Shown piece after piece: positions 35,116 through 43,151 of a stretch of 64,000 bases of DNA. The number at the start of each line of letters is the position of its first letter. Positions within the stretch are counted from its first letter, which is position 1. Below the pieces are notes generated by a model that was not told the origin of the DNA, did not search any database, and was given only the letters and a program-made list of their open reading frames with translations. The DNA comes from Paenibacillus aceris (GTDB lineage: Bacteria; Bacillota; Bacilli; Paenibacillales; NBRC-103111): assembly GCF_017874035.1 (NCBI RefSeq), contig NZ_JAGGKV010000022.1, positions 1 through 64,000 on the forward strand. The letters run 5' to 3'. The position numbers were made by a program, and so were the translations under genes.

Positions 35116-35979
35116 TCAGAAAGTGATACTATCCCGGTAAGCGCCGGGCGTGAGACCGACCGAAGCTTTAAACGTCTTCGCAAAATGATGCACATCGGTA
35201 AAACCGCAATACTCGCTGATCACTTTAATGGGCTTGCCTTCTTTCAACAGCTCCTGCGCATGTTCGATGCGGAATTTCAGCAAGTATTGGTGGGGCGTCA
35301 GGCCAAAATGCTCTTTAAATAACACGGTGAATCGAGATGTAGATAACCCCGCTCTTGAGGCCATATCCTGTACGGAAATAGGCTCTGAGATGTGGAAAGC
35401 CAAATAGGAAGTAATCCAGTTTAAGAATGGCTTTGCTTGCGTTGACCCTGTTTGGGACACCATGTATTGCTTAATTAATACGGCTATCCACTCATGTGCC
35501 AATTGATGGGCTTCCATCCGGCCGACATAGGATTGCAATTGCCAGCATTCAATGATTTTCAAGACGAGATCCTTCATTTTCTGTGAATGGCTGAACGTTA
35601 ATTTAAGCGGTATACGGATACCGTCACATTGGTTAAGTGTCGGCTGCATAAGCGCCCGGTAGGTGCTCAAGTCCACCTGCCCTGGGAGGGTAATGAAGCT
35701 CGATTTGCGGTTCGGATGATAAAAAAAATCAAGATGGATGTAGGGATTAATCGTATTGGTTAATCCCTTTATTGTGTGGATATCCCCCGGCTGCAGTAAC
35801 GCCAAATCCCCTTCTTTTAAAATGTGAGAATTTCCGTTCGTGCATATCTCAAATATGCCCTCCTGTACATAAAAAATGATATAGTCCATTAAATTGCGTT
35901 CCCCAAGTAAAAAAGGAGGCCGGATGGCATAATCGGCATCCCGTATGAAGGGGACAAGATTGAGGTCTTCGATATTCAT
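35116..35979 (-). CDS. AraC-family transcriptional regulator
   Basis: A 287-residue regulator with an N-terminal cupin-like sensor (EICTNGNSHILKEGDLALLQPGDIH) and a C-terminal AraC domain ending IEHAQELLKEGKPIKVISEYCGFTDVHHFAKTFKASVGLTPGAYR. GGAGG lies before the ATG on the minus strand. It is divergent from the GH116 gene, with 150 bases between the start codons, and converges with the PhyH gene. Control of the GH116 gene by a released glucoside or xyloside is the simplest inference. Confidence 0.88.
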   Translation of the reverse strand: MNIEDLNLVPFIRDADYAIRPPFLLGERNLMDYIIFYVQEGIFEICTNGNSHILKEGDLALLQPGDIHTIKGLTNTINPYIHLDFFYHPNRKSSFITLPGQVDLSTYRALMQPTLNQCDGIRIPLKLTFSHSQKMKDLVLKIIECWQLQSYVGRMEAHQLAHEWIAVLIKQYMVSQTGSTQAKPFLNWITSYLAFHISEPISVQDMASRAGLSTSRFTVLFKEHFGLTPHQYLLKFRIEHAQELLKEGKPIKVISEYCGFTDVHHFAKTFKASVGLTPGAYRDSITF

Positions 35980-36129
35980 AATGCGTCCTCCAAGCGAGAA
36001 ACATAATCGTTTTTTACAAAGAAATAACGGTCTTTAGACAAAGATTTGTCAGGCCTTTTCCTTTACTATTATGGCATAAGAAAGATCTGCATGTATATCA
36101 TCGATTATGCCCATAAGAGGAGATTTATC

Positions 36130-38727
36130 ATGAAAAAGCGATATGTTGGCGTGAAAACAAAAGAAATTTCTTTCCCGCTCGGCGGTATTGGCAGCGGAAG
36201 CATCGGTTTGTCCGGCAACGGCAGGTTGATTGACTGGGAAATAATGAATCGCCCCAATAAACGGAGCTTTAACGGTTTTAGCCACTTCTCCATTAAAGCC
36301 GAGAAGGACGGGGAGCTTGTCGACGCACGGATTTTGAACGGTGATTTGCAATCGCCGTACATCGGGGAGCCTGTTCGAGGCGGCAATCTGCATAGCGGGT
36401 ATGGATTTGGTCCGGAGAGCCAGACGATGGCGGGGATGCCGCATTTCCAGCACACTGAATTCGCCGGTGAATTCCCTTTAGCCGAAATGACATTTAGGGA
36501 TCCCGGCTTCCCAGGGCAAATTGAACTGATGGCGTTTAATCCTTTCATTCCATTAAATGATAAGGATTCGAGCTTGCCTGCGGCGTTTTTTGAATGGGAA
36601 ATTCACAACACAACCGATGCTCTGATTACGTATACGTTGTGTCTGTCCATAAGCAATCCCGTTCCTGGCGAGAAAGGGATTCAGCATCAATATGCAGAGG
36701 CTTTAGGCGAGCAAGGACAGAATTTGCACACGCTGTCACTTTCCTCTATACAGTTCGATGCCGAGCATCCGCAATTCGGGGATGTTTGTATCGCAACAGA
36801 TGCCGATGAAGTCAGCCATCAGAATTACTGGTATCGCGGTGGATGGTGCGATGCGCTGGAAATGTATTGGCGTGACTTCACGAAGCCGGGGAAACTGAAG
36901 AACCGGATCTACCAGGTAGAGGCGCTAACGAACCCACGGAATAAAGATACGGCCTCCCTGGCGTCACACTTCAGTCTGCAGCCTGGCGAGAGAAGAAAAG
37001 TTAGGTTTGCGATTTGCTGGAACTTCCCCAATATGCACAACTATTGGAATCCGCAAACAGGCGGTGGAAACAGCTGGAAAAACTACTATGCGACATTATT
37101 CAAAGATTCTCGCTCAACAGCCGCCTATGCGCTAAGCCATTGGCAGCGCCTTTTGACAGAAACGTTAGCCTTTAAAGAAGCGCTGTTCGCAGCAACGCTG
37201 CCCGAAGCTGTGCTGGAGGCTGTTTCTGCGAATCTTTCCGTTTTGAAGACAGCTACAAGCATGCGCTTAACCGACGGCTCTTTCTATGGATTTGAGGGAT
37301 GTATCGAAGATAGCGGCTGCTGCGAGGGATCTTGTACGCATGTTTGGAACTATGCTTATGCAATGCCGTTTCTTTTTCCGTCGTTGGAGCGGAGCATGCG
37401 CCATTTGGATTTCAAATACAATCAAAGAGCAGATGGAAGAATGTCATTTCGGCTCATGCTTCCGGTGGGACGAGAAGCGCAAAATTTCCGCGCGTGCGCA
37501 GACGGTCAATTTGGCGGTGTGATTAAAGCTTACCGTGATTGGAAAATATCCGGCAGTACGCAGTGGTTAGCTGCCCAGTGGCCTGCCATCAAGCAATCGA
37601 TTGAATATGCCTGGGCGCAAAGCAACGAGGATCGGTGGGACCCTGAACAAACTGGCGTGCTGATGGGCAGGCAGCATCATACGTTGGACATGGAGCTGTT
37701 TGGCCCTAACTCTTGGCTTGGCGGCTTTTATCTGGCGGCGTTAAAGGCGGGTTCGGAGATGGCTGCTCATTTGGGGGAGTCATCGACGGCAGAGACTTAT
37801 CTATGCATGTTCCAGAATGGAAAAGCGTGGATAGACAAGCATTTATTTAATGGTTCCTACTATGTCCAGCAGCTTGATTTGTCAGATCAGGCAATGCTTC
37901 GTGCATTTGGAGACGAGGAGACGATTCAAAATTACTGGAATGAAGAGGTACAAGAGATCAAATACCAAATTGGCGAAGGCTGTGCCATCGATCAGGTCGT
38001 GGCGCAGTGGCATGCTCATTTATGCGGGTTAGGTGAAATCTTTGATCCAAACCAGACACGTCTAACGCTAAAGGCTTTGTATCAGCATAATTTCAAGAAA
38101 AGCATGAGAAGCGAGGCGAATACCTGGCGCTTGTACGCACTGAATGATGAGGCTGGACTCGTCATCTGCACATGGCCTGAGGGCACAACCAAGCCGGCTA
38201 TTCCTCTTACTTATAATTCGGAAACGATGACAGGATTTGAATATCAAGCTGCCTCCCATATGATTCAGGAAGGACTTGTGGAGGAAGGCGTATCCATCGT
38301 CCAAGCCATTCGTGACCGCTACGACGGAGAGAAGCGCAATCCGTGGAATGAGATCGAGTGCGGCAGCAACTATGCGCGCTCTATGGCAAGCTATTCCTTA
38401 CTGCATGCATTTAGCGGCTTTGTGTTTAACATGGCGGAAGGGATGATCGGATTCCATCCTGTCGTCAACGGCGAAGATCATTTCAGAACGATTTGGTCGT
38501 TGGATCAGGGATGGGGGATCTTCGAGTTATCGGCGGACCGCATTCTTTTGGAAATCAAAAGCGGTGTGTTAAACCTCAAGCGGCTTAAACTGCCGAAGTC
38601 AGAAGTAGAGCGAACTTCAGACATACGTGTATCCGGCGAGAAAGTGAACTTTGAGGTGATAGGCGACGAAATTCATTTTCTAAATGGTTTAGCATTAACT
38701 GCGCATCAAGCTGTGATCTTGACCTAA
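36130..38727 (+). CDS. glycoside hydrolase family 116 (DUF608) enzyme
   Basis: An 865-residue, probably cytoplasmic glycosidase of the GH116 / non-lysosomal glucosylceramidase type. An N-terminal beta domain beginning LGGIGSGSIGLSGNGRL is followed by a catalytic (alpha/alpha)6 domain with CCEGSCTHVWNYAYAMPFLF and HHTLDMELFGPNSWLGGFY, whose Asp corresponds to the acid/base region in the family. The start is ATG 36130, with AAGAGGAGA upstream; the in-frame 36046 start lacks one. Bacterial members cleave beta-glucosides and beta-xylosides. Absence of a signal peptide implies action on imported oligosaccharides. Confidence 0.88.
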   Translation: MKKRYVGVKTKEISFPLGGIGSGSIGLSGNGRLIDWEIMNRPNKRSFNGFSHFSIKAEKDGELVDARILNGDLQSPYIGEPVRGGNLHSGYGFGPESQTMAGMPHFQHTEFAGEFPLAEMTFRDPGFPGQIELMAFNPFIPLNDKDSSLPAAFFEWEIHNTTDALITYTLCLSISNPVPGEKGIQHQYAEALGEQGQNLHTLSLSSIQFDAEHPQFGDVCIATDADEVSHQNYWYRGGWCDALEMYWRDFTKPGKLKNRIYQVEALTNPRNKDTASLASHFSLQPGERRKVRFAICWNFPNMHNYWNPQTGGGNSWKNYYATLFKDSRSTAAYALSHWQRLLTETLAFKEALFAATLPEAVLEAVSANLSVLKTATSMRLTDGSFYGFEGCIEDSGCCEGSCTHVWNYAYAMPFLFPSLERSMRHLDFKYNQRADGRMSFRLMLPVGREAQNFRACADGQFGGVIKAYRDWKISGSTQWLAAQWPAIKQSIEYAWAQSNEDRWDPEQTGVLMGRQHHTLDMELFGPNSWLGGFYLAALKAGSEMAAHLGESSTAETYLCMFQNGKAWIDKHLFNGSYYVQQLDLSDQAMLRAFGDEETIQNYWNEEVQEIKYQIGEGCAIDQVVAQWHAHLCGLGEIFDPNQTRLTLKALYQHNFKKSMRSEANTWRLYALNDEAGLVICTWPEGTTKPAIPLTYNSETMTGFEYQAASHMIQEGLVEEGVSIVQAIRDRYDGEKRNPWNEIECGSNYARSMASYSLLHAFSGFVFNMAEGMIGFHPVVNGEDHFRTIWSLDQGWGIFELSADRILLEIKSGVLNLKRLKLPKSEVERTSDIRVSGEKVNFEVIGDEIHFLNGLALTAHQAVILT

Positions 38728-38800
38728 ATAAAATTGCTGCACAATGGAAAGGTTTATCGCTTTATCCAAAACCATTTGAAAGATTCTGTCCCCAAAGAAG

Positions 38801-38832
38801 GAGCGGGCTCCAATTGAGCCGCTCTATTTTTC
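38801..38832 (+). terminator. terminator of the GH116 gene
   Basis: GAGCGGGCTC and GAGCCGCTC pair with one bulged base around CAATT, followed by a T-rich tract. It lies about 75 bases after the stop codon. Confidence 0.7.
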
Positions 38833-38956
38833 ATTTTATAGATATCCATAAAATGGAATGTGTGTTTTTGCCCTATTTTGGAAAGGAAAATGCGCAGCAG
38901 CATAGAATTGTTACTTAAACAACAAGCGTTTATTGATAGGGTGAGGGTAGAACAAC

Positions 38957-40804
38957 ATGGATAAAATGATAGAGAGTAAACCAATACCGACAAATTGGAA
39001 GCAGCACATGCAGCAAATCAATCAACTATTCGACATATGTTTTCATCATACAAATGCCAGCGTAGCGGTTATCGATCTTCATAATGAAATTTTGCAAGTA
39101 AACCGGGCGTATGAGCAAATGTACGGATGGACGAAAGACGAAGTCTTTGGAAAGTGTCTGAAAACAGTACCCTTAAACGAAGTAGACCGAGTAAGAAACA
39201 TTCATTCGCAAGTGATTGTTCATGATACAGCGCAGAGCTATGAGACGCATAAACTTCGAAAAAATGGCGACTCCTTCAGTGCGAGCATGACCGTTTCCCC
39301 GCTAAAGGACAGTGAAGGCCGTATTTTTGCGCTTCTCGAGGTGGCTAAGGATATTTCCGATCGTAAAATGGAGGATGAGAAGCTGAAAGAAAGTGAAGAG
39401 CGTTATCGTAATTTGGTAGAGCTATCACCGGAACCTATCATCGTCTATAGTGATTCCATTATTGTTTATGCAAACCAGGCAGCATTTAAGCTTGTGGGAG
39501 CCGAAAATGAAAATCAGCTGCTAGGGAAGCTTGCCATAGAGTTTATTCATGCGGATGAGAGAAATGAGCTTGGGGCGCAGATCGAGTATCTTCTCAAAGA
39601 GAAAAAGCCCACTGACATTATTGAAAAGAAATTATTGCGAATTAACAATGAAGTGATCAATGTCGAAATCAGAGCGGTTCCGATTGAATATTTCGGCAAA
39701 CCATCGATCCAATTACTGTGCAGAGATATTACGCACAAAAAGGTGATGGAAAGCATTGTACGCGAACGGGATGAAGAGTACAGACGCATGTTAAAGCTGC
39801 TCCCGGAGCCGATCATTGTCCATCAGGAAAGTATCATTTGCTATATTAACGATATCGGTTTGAGGCTGCTCGGAGCACAAGCCCCAAGCGAAATTATAGG
39901 TAGAAACATGTTTGAATTCGTGCACCCCGATTTCCATGAGCAGGTTAAAGCGAGAGTAAAGTCTGTTGCATTAGTGGATAATTATATTCCATTTATTGAA
40001 CTGAAACTATTAGGATTGCATGGAGATCCCATCGCCATTGAGGCCTCATCTGTCGTTCTCCATAACTATTTGGAAAGACCTGTCATTCAAACGGTACTAA
40101 GAGATATTACAGAGCGCAAGACAGCGGAAGAGATGCTGCGGCATTCGGAAAAACTTTCGGTTGTCGGTCAATTAGCGGCAGGTATCGCTCATGAGATTCG
40201 GAATCCGCTAACCTCTCTTGTTGGGTTTTTGCAGCTTATCAAAAGCGCACCTCCCCAAAAGATTCTCGAGTACACAGACATTATGCTGGTTGAATTAAAT
40301 CGAATCAACAATATCGTGAACGAATTTATGCTAATTTCGAAGCCGCAAAGCAGTAAATTTGAAAATAAAAATATTTGCAGCATTATCAGTAACGTAGTTT
40401 CCTTGCTCCAGCCCCAAGCGCTTCTGCACAACGTAGAGATTCAGTTCGAAAGCAGCAAGGATTTTGAATACATGGTCAGAAGCGATGAGGGGCAGCTGAA
40501 ACAGGTCTTTATTAATTTGCTAAAAAATTCCCTTGAAGCTATGCCGTCAGGCGGGAATATTGATATTGTTCTTCAACATGCAGATAAGAGAAGAATGTCG
40601 ATTAAACTCAATGACAACGGGGTCGGAATTGCTGAAGAACTCTTACCTAGACTAGGTGACCCTTTTTTCACGACCAAAGAAGAAGGGACTGGACTCGGAC
40701 TCATGGTTTGCTATCGAATTATTGAAGCGCATCAAGGGAATATGCGGATACAAAGTAAGGTAGGAGTAGGGACTGCGATTGAGATCGAACTCCCTTTTAT
40801 CTAA
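38957..40804 (+). CDS. cytosolic PAS-domain histidine kinase (sporulation kinase-like)
   Basis: A 615-residue soluble kinase with three PAS sensor domains (about 15-130, 145-260 and 270-385; PAC endings LEVAKDISDRK, LLCRDITHKK and TVLRDITERK), then HisKA with the acceptor His412 in AAGIAHEIRNPLTSL and a HATPase domain with NLLKNSLEAMPSGG, LNDNGVGI and EGTGLGLMV. It has no membrane helix. This build is that of KinA/KinE-type kinases that feed the Spo0F/Spo0A phosphorelay. A Spo0E-like gene lies 152 bases downstream. GTGAGGG precedes the ATG. No response regulator is adjacent, as usual for sporulation kinases. Confidence 0.88.
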   Translation: MDKMIESKPIPTNWKQHMQQINQLFDICFHHTNASVAVIDLHNEILQVNRAYEQMYGWTKDEVFGKCLKTVPLNEVDRVRNIHSQVIVHDTAQSYETHKLRKNGDSFSASMTVSPLKDSEGRIFALLEVAKDISDRKMEDEKLKESEERYRNLVELSPEPIIVYSDSIIVYANQAAFKLVGAENENQLLGKLAIEFIHADERNELGAQIEYLLKEKKPTDIIEKKLLRINNEVINVEIRAVPIEYFGKPSIQLLCRDITHKKVMESIVRERDEEYRRMLKLLPEPIIVHQESIICYINDIGLRLLGAQAPSEIIGRNMFEFVHPDFHEQVKARVKSVALVDNYIPFIELKLLGLHGDPIAIEASSVVLHNYLERPVIQTVLRDITERKTAEEMLRHSEKLSVVGQLAAGIAHEIRNPLTSLVGFLQLIKSAPPQKILEYTDIMLVELNRINNIVNEFMLISKPQSSKFENKNICSIISNVVSLLQPQALLHNVEIQFESSKDFEYMVRSDEGQLKQVFINLLKNSLEAMPSGGNIDIVLQHADKRRMSIKLNDNGVGIAEELLPRLGDPFFTTKEEGTGLGLMVCYRIIEAHQGNMRIQSKVGVGTAIEIELPFI

Positions 40805-40867
40805 TAAAATCAATGGTTTCAACATCATTTTCGTAATGAAATAAATTTTCACAATTTCTTCAAAGCA

Positions 40868-40875
40868 TGTCGACA
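40868..40875. promoter_or_regulatory. possible Spo0A box
   Basis: TGTCGACA reads as TGTCGAC on both strands, six of seven bases of the Spo0A box TGTCGAA. It lies about 35 bases upstream of TATAAT (40907-40912) and 80 bases before the Spo0E-like gene. A single short match can arise by chance. Confidence 0.3.
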
Positions 40876-40956
40876 AACTTTTACAAACTTCTGCGGCATC
40901 ATGATTTATAATGAAATAACTAACGATACTGAACAGAATTGGTGTGAATTGCGGAG

Positions 40957-41103
40957 ATGGAATTATTACTACAGAAAATTGAAGCATTACGCATGAAAAT
41001 GATTGAAGAAGCCGAACGACACGGCTGCTTTACCCATGAAAAGGTCGTTGCGATTAGCCAGCAATTGGATGAATATATTACCCGTTATCACGTGCTGAAA
41101 TGA
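40957..41103 (+). CDS. Spo0E-like sporulation regulatory protein (aspartyl-phosphate phosphatase)
   Basis: A 48-residue protein, MELLLQKIEALRMKM at the N-terminus and ISQQLDEYITRY at the C-terminus. This matches the two-helix Spo0E family, whose conserved motif is SQELD (here SQQLD) and whose first helix carries IExLRxxM. Members remove phosphate from Spo0A~P and so delay sporulation. A TATAAT box lies at 40907-40912. The ribosome binding site is weak (GCGGAG immediately before the ATG). The neighbouring PAS kinase would act in the opposite direction on the same phosphorelay. Confidence 0.78.
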   Translation: MELLLQKIEALRMKMIEEAERHGCFTHEKVVAISQQLDEYITRYHVLK

Positions 41104-41130
41104 AAAGCCGGAGGATTGCATCCCCCGACC

Positions 41131-41511
41131 TTAGGTGATTTTGATTAAATTGCTTTGAAGCACGGTGTCCCCGACCTGTGGTGTGAACGGGGCATTAGTA
41201 ACACCAAATACATTCGTTACAAGAGTACGGCAATCTCGCTGGGTGATGCGAACCTCATACTTGAATTTCACTTGCGACACATCGGCATATAAAAAGACAG
41301 ACTTATTTGGCCCGACAGTCACGTTACATGTTCTCGTACCGCAAGGAGTGACCTTTAAAGGGACTGGCGATCCACTAGACCAGTCAAAGATTTGTACCGT
41401 AAGCTTGCGGCTAACGAACTTATGAAGATTGACAACATCGACTAAGGCAAATTTCGTTTTCTTTGGTCTTCGCAATATACCGGTAGTAAATGTGACGCGC
41501 TTTGAATTCAT
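41131..41511 (-). CDS. hypothetical protein, predicted beta-rich
   Basis: A 126-residue protein I do not recognise. It starts MNSKRVTFTTG and alternates hydrophobic and polar residues as in a beta-sandwich (KLTVQIFDWSSG, CNVTVGPNKSVFLYADVSQVKFKYEVRIT). Three cysteines are in the middle and C-terminal half (PCGTRTCNVTV, RDCRT). No signal peptide or membrane helix is seen. The start at 41511 is chosen because AAAGGAGCG lies just upstream on the minus strand; in-frame codons further up lack one. A spore-surface or envelope role would fit the neighbourhood but is not shown by the sequence. Confidence 0.65.
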   Translation of the reverse strand: MNSKRVTFTTGILRRPKKTKFALVDVVNLHKFVSRKLTVQIFDWSSGSPVPLKVTPCGTRTCNVTVGPNKSVFLYADVSQVKFKYEVRITQRDCRTLVTNVFGVTNAPFTPQVGDTVLQSNLIKIT

Positions 41512-41587
41512 GACAGCACGCTCCTTTCTGACGTAATACAGTAGATTCAAAAGTTGTGAGATTGCTTGTATTTTTGTACAGGGCATA

Positions 41588-41647
41588 TTGACGATTATTC
41601 ATCATAGTGCTAACATGTAATTAATCCGAGTTATGAACTCGGTTTTT
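41588..41647 (+). promoter_or_regulatory. possible promoter followed at once by a terminator-like hairpin
   Basis: TTGACG (41588-41593), a 17-base spacer and TAACAT (41611-41616) resemble a promoter. Only three bases after the predicted start come CCGAGTT, loop ATG, AACTCGG and a T5 run (41626-41647), a perfect intrinsic-terminator shape. No plus-strand gene ends here. It may be a 5' stabilising hairpin or early terminator in the leader of the aldo/keto reductase gene. Confidence 0.45.
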
Positions 41648-41783
41648 ACCTACCGTACCAACGGAGGCATTCCATTCATGGATTGTCTCTTTTTTCGTAG
41701 TACAACCTTCTAAGCGTTAACAGAGGCAGTTGCGAATAAGTTGAATTGAAGCAGTTTAACTAATAGCACAGGGAGATGAAGGT

Positions 41784-42785
41784 ATGAGTATTGGACAAAG
41801 ACGGTTGGGAAGATCGGGATTACAGGTATCGGAGGTTAGCCTTGGCACGATGGCTTTCGGCAGATGGATCGGAGAGAAGGAATCTGCTGAAGTGCTGGAT
41901 GCGGCGCTTGATGCAGGGATTACGCTGATCGATACAGCGGATGTTTATGGTTCCGGGATGGACAAAAATAATCCGCTTGAAACCGGCGAGTCCGAGACCA
42001 TTCTAGGCAATTTGCTTGGCGCTCGCCGCCATCAAATCGTTCTTGCGACAAAAGTGCATGGTCGTGTCGGACTTGGCCCTAACGATGCCGGACAGAGCCG
42101 GTATCATATATACCGTGCCGTGGAAAATAGTCTGAAGAGGTTGAAAACCGACTATATTGACTTGTACCAGGTACATAGATTCGACGAGCAAACGCCGCTG
42201 GAAGAAACGCTGCGCGCCCTGGATGATCTTGTTCGTCAAGGGAAGGTGCGTTATATCGGAGCTTCGAACTATGCGGCATGGCAAATCGCCAAAGCGCATG
42301 GCATATCCGCGCTGCAGCGGCTTGAACGCTTCGAGAGCGTCCAGCCGGAATACAGCCTGATCGCACGCGGAATTGAGCATGAGCTGCTGCCGTTTGCTAT
42401 CTCCGAGGGCGTAGGTGTTATTGTTTATAGTCCATTGGGGCGCGGGCTTTTGACAGGGAAGTACGCCTACGGGCAGCAGCCGCCAGCCGGGACGCGCGGG
42501 GCCGCAAACGAGAAGCGGCTGCAAACGCTGCTCGAACAGGAGCGTCACTTCCACATTGTGGAGCAGCTGAAGCCTATCGCAGCACGCAGGGGCTGGACGC
42601 TGGCTCAGCTAGCGCTGAGCTGGGTTCTTAGCGTCCAAGGTATCACATCGGCGATTCTGGGCGCCTCCAAACCGCATCACATTACAGATGTGTGGCAAAC
42701 GGTTTCTGAGAAGCTTACGCCAGAAGAGCTGAAAGAAATTGATGAAGTGACGCGCAGTACGCAGGCAAACTTGGTTCGGAATTAA
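41784..42785 (+). CDS. aldo/keto reductase
   Basis: A 333-residue NADP(H)-dependent aldo/keto reductase with the catalytic tetrad Asp50 and Tyr55 (IDTADVYG), Lys90 (LATKVHG) and His131 (YQVHRFD). The C-terminal cofactor region reads SAILGASKPHHI. GGGAGATGAAGG precedes the ATG. The gene is monocistronic, with its own terminator. It resembles the YccK/IolS group of general stress and sugar-aldehyde reductases; the physiological substrate is unknown. Confidence 0.9.
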   Translation: MSIGQRRLGRSGLQVSEVSLGTMAFGRWIGEKESAEVLDAALDAGITLIDTADVYGSGMDKNNPLETGESETILGNLLGARRHQIVLATKVHGRVGLGPNDAGQSRYHIYRAVENSLKRLKTDYIDLYQVHRFDEQTPLEETLRALDDLVRQGKVRYIGASNYAAWQIAKAHGISALQRLERFESVQPEYSLIARGIEHELLPFAISEGVGVIVYSPLGRGLLTGKYAYGQQPPAGTRGAANEKRLQTLLEQERHFHIVEQLKPIAARRGWTLAQLALSWVLSVQGITSAILGASKPHHITDVWQTVSEKLTPEELKEIDEVTRSTQANLVRN

Positions 42786-42798
42786 GCTGTATGTTCAG

Positions 42799-42841
42799 AG
42801 GCTGCTCCTTGAAGGTAATCTTCTAAGGGGGCAGCCTTTTT
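42799..42841 (+). terminator. terminator of the aldo/keto reductase gene
   Basis: AGGCTGCTCCTT pairs with AAGGGGGCAGCCT around a loop, followed by TTTTT. Confidence 0.88.
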
Positions 42842-42972
42842 AGTAGCCCAATTGCTGGGGGGATTTGGGGCACAGCCGCTTTTTCGTATCCGCGCATTTC
42901 GAGCGCTCTCGATCTCTAGGATTAACACAAGTGTATCTAAAAAAAACGCAACAGAAACAGGAAAAAATTAAC

Positions 42973-42999
42973 TATAATGAACAATGTAAAGCGCTTACA
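42973..42999 (+). promoter_or_regulatory. -10 box and cre site of the alginate lyase gene
   Basis: TATAAT (42973-42978) is followed six bases later by TGTAAAGCGCTTACA (42985-42999), a near-perfect palindrome of the CcpA cre type. The site would cover the transcription start, the classic position for catabolite repression. No good -35 is visible. The rest of the 366-base gap is terminator and an untranslated leader of about 165 bases in which I see no gene. Confidence 0.6.
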
Positions 43000-43151
43000 C
43001 GGAACTAAACGTTATATTTCAAACATGAAAGGAGGCCGCTATCCTAATTACACGATTTGATTTGTTCACTTGAAGCATGCCTGAATATCCGTAATAACAG
43101 TAATGCGTACAGACACAAACAAAATACTTATCAATGACTAGGAGGATTATT

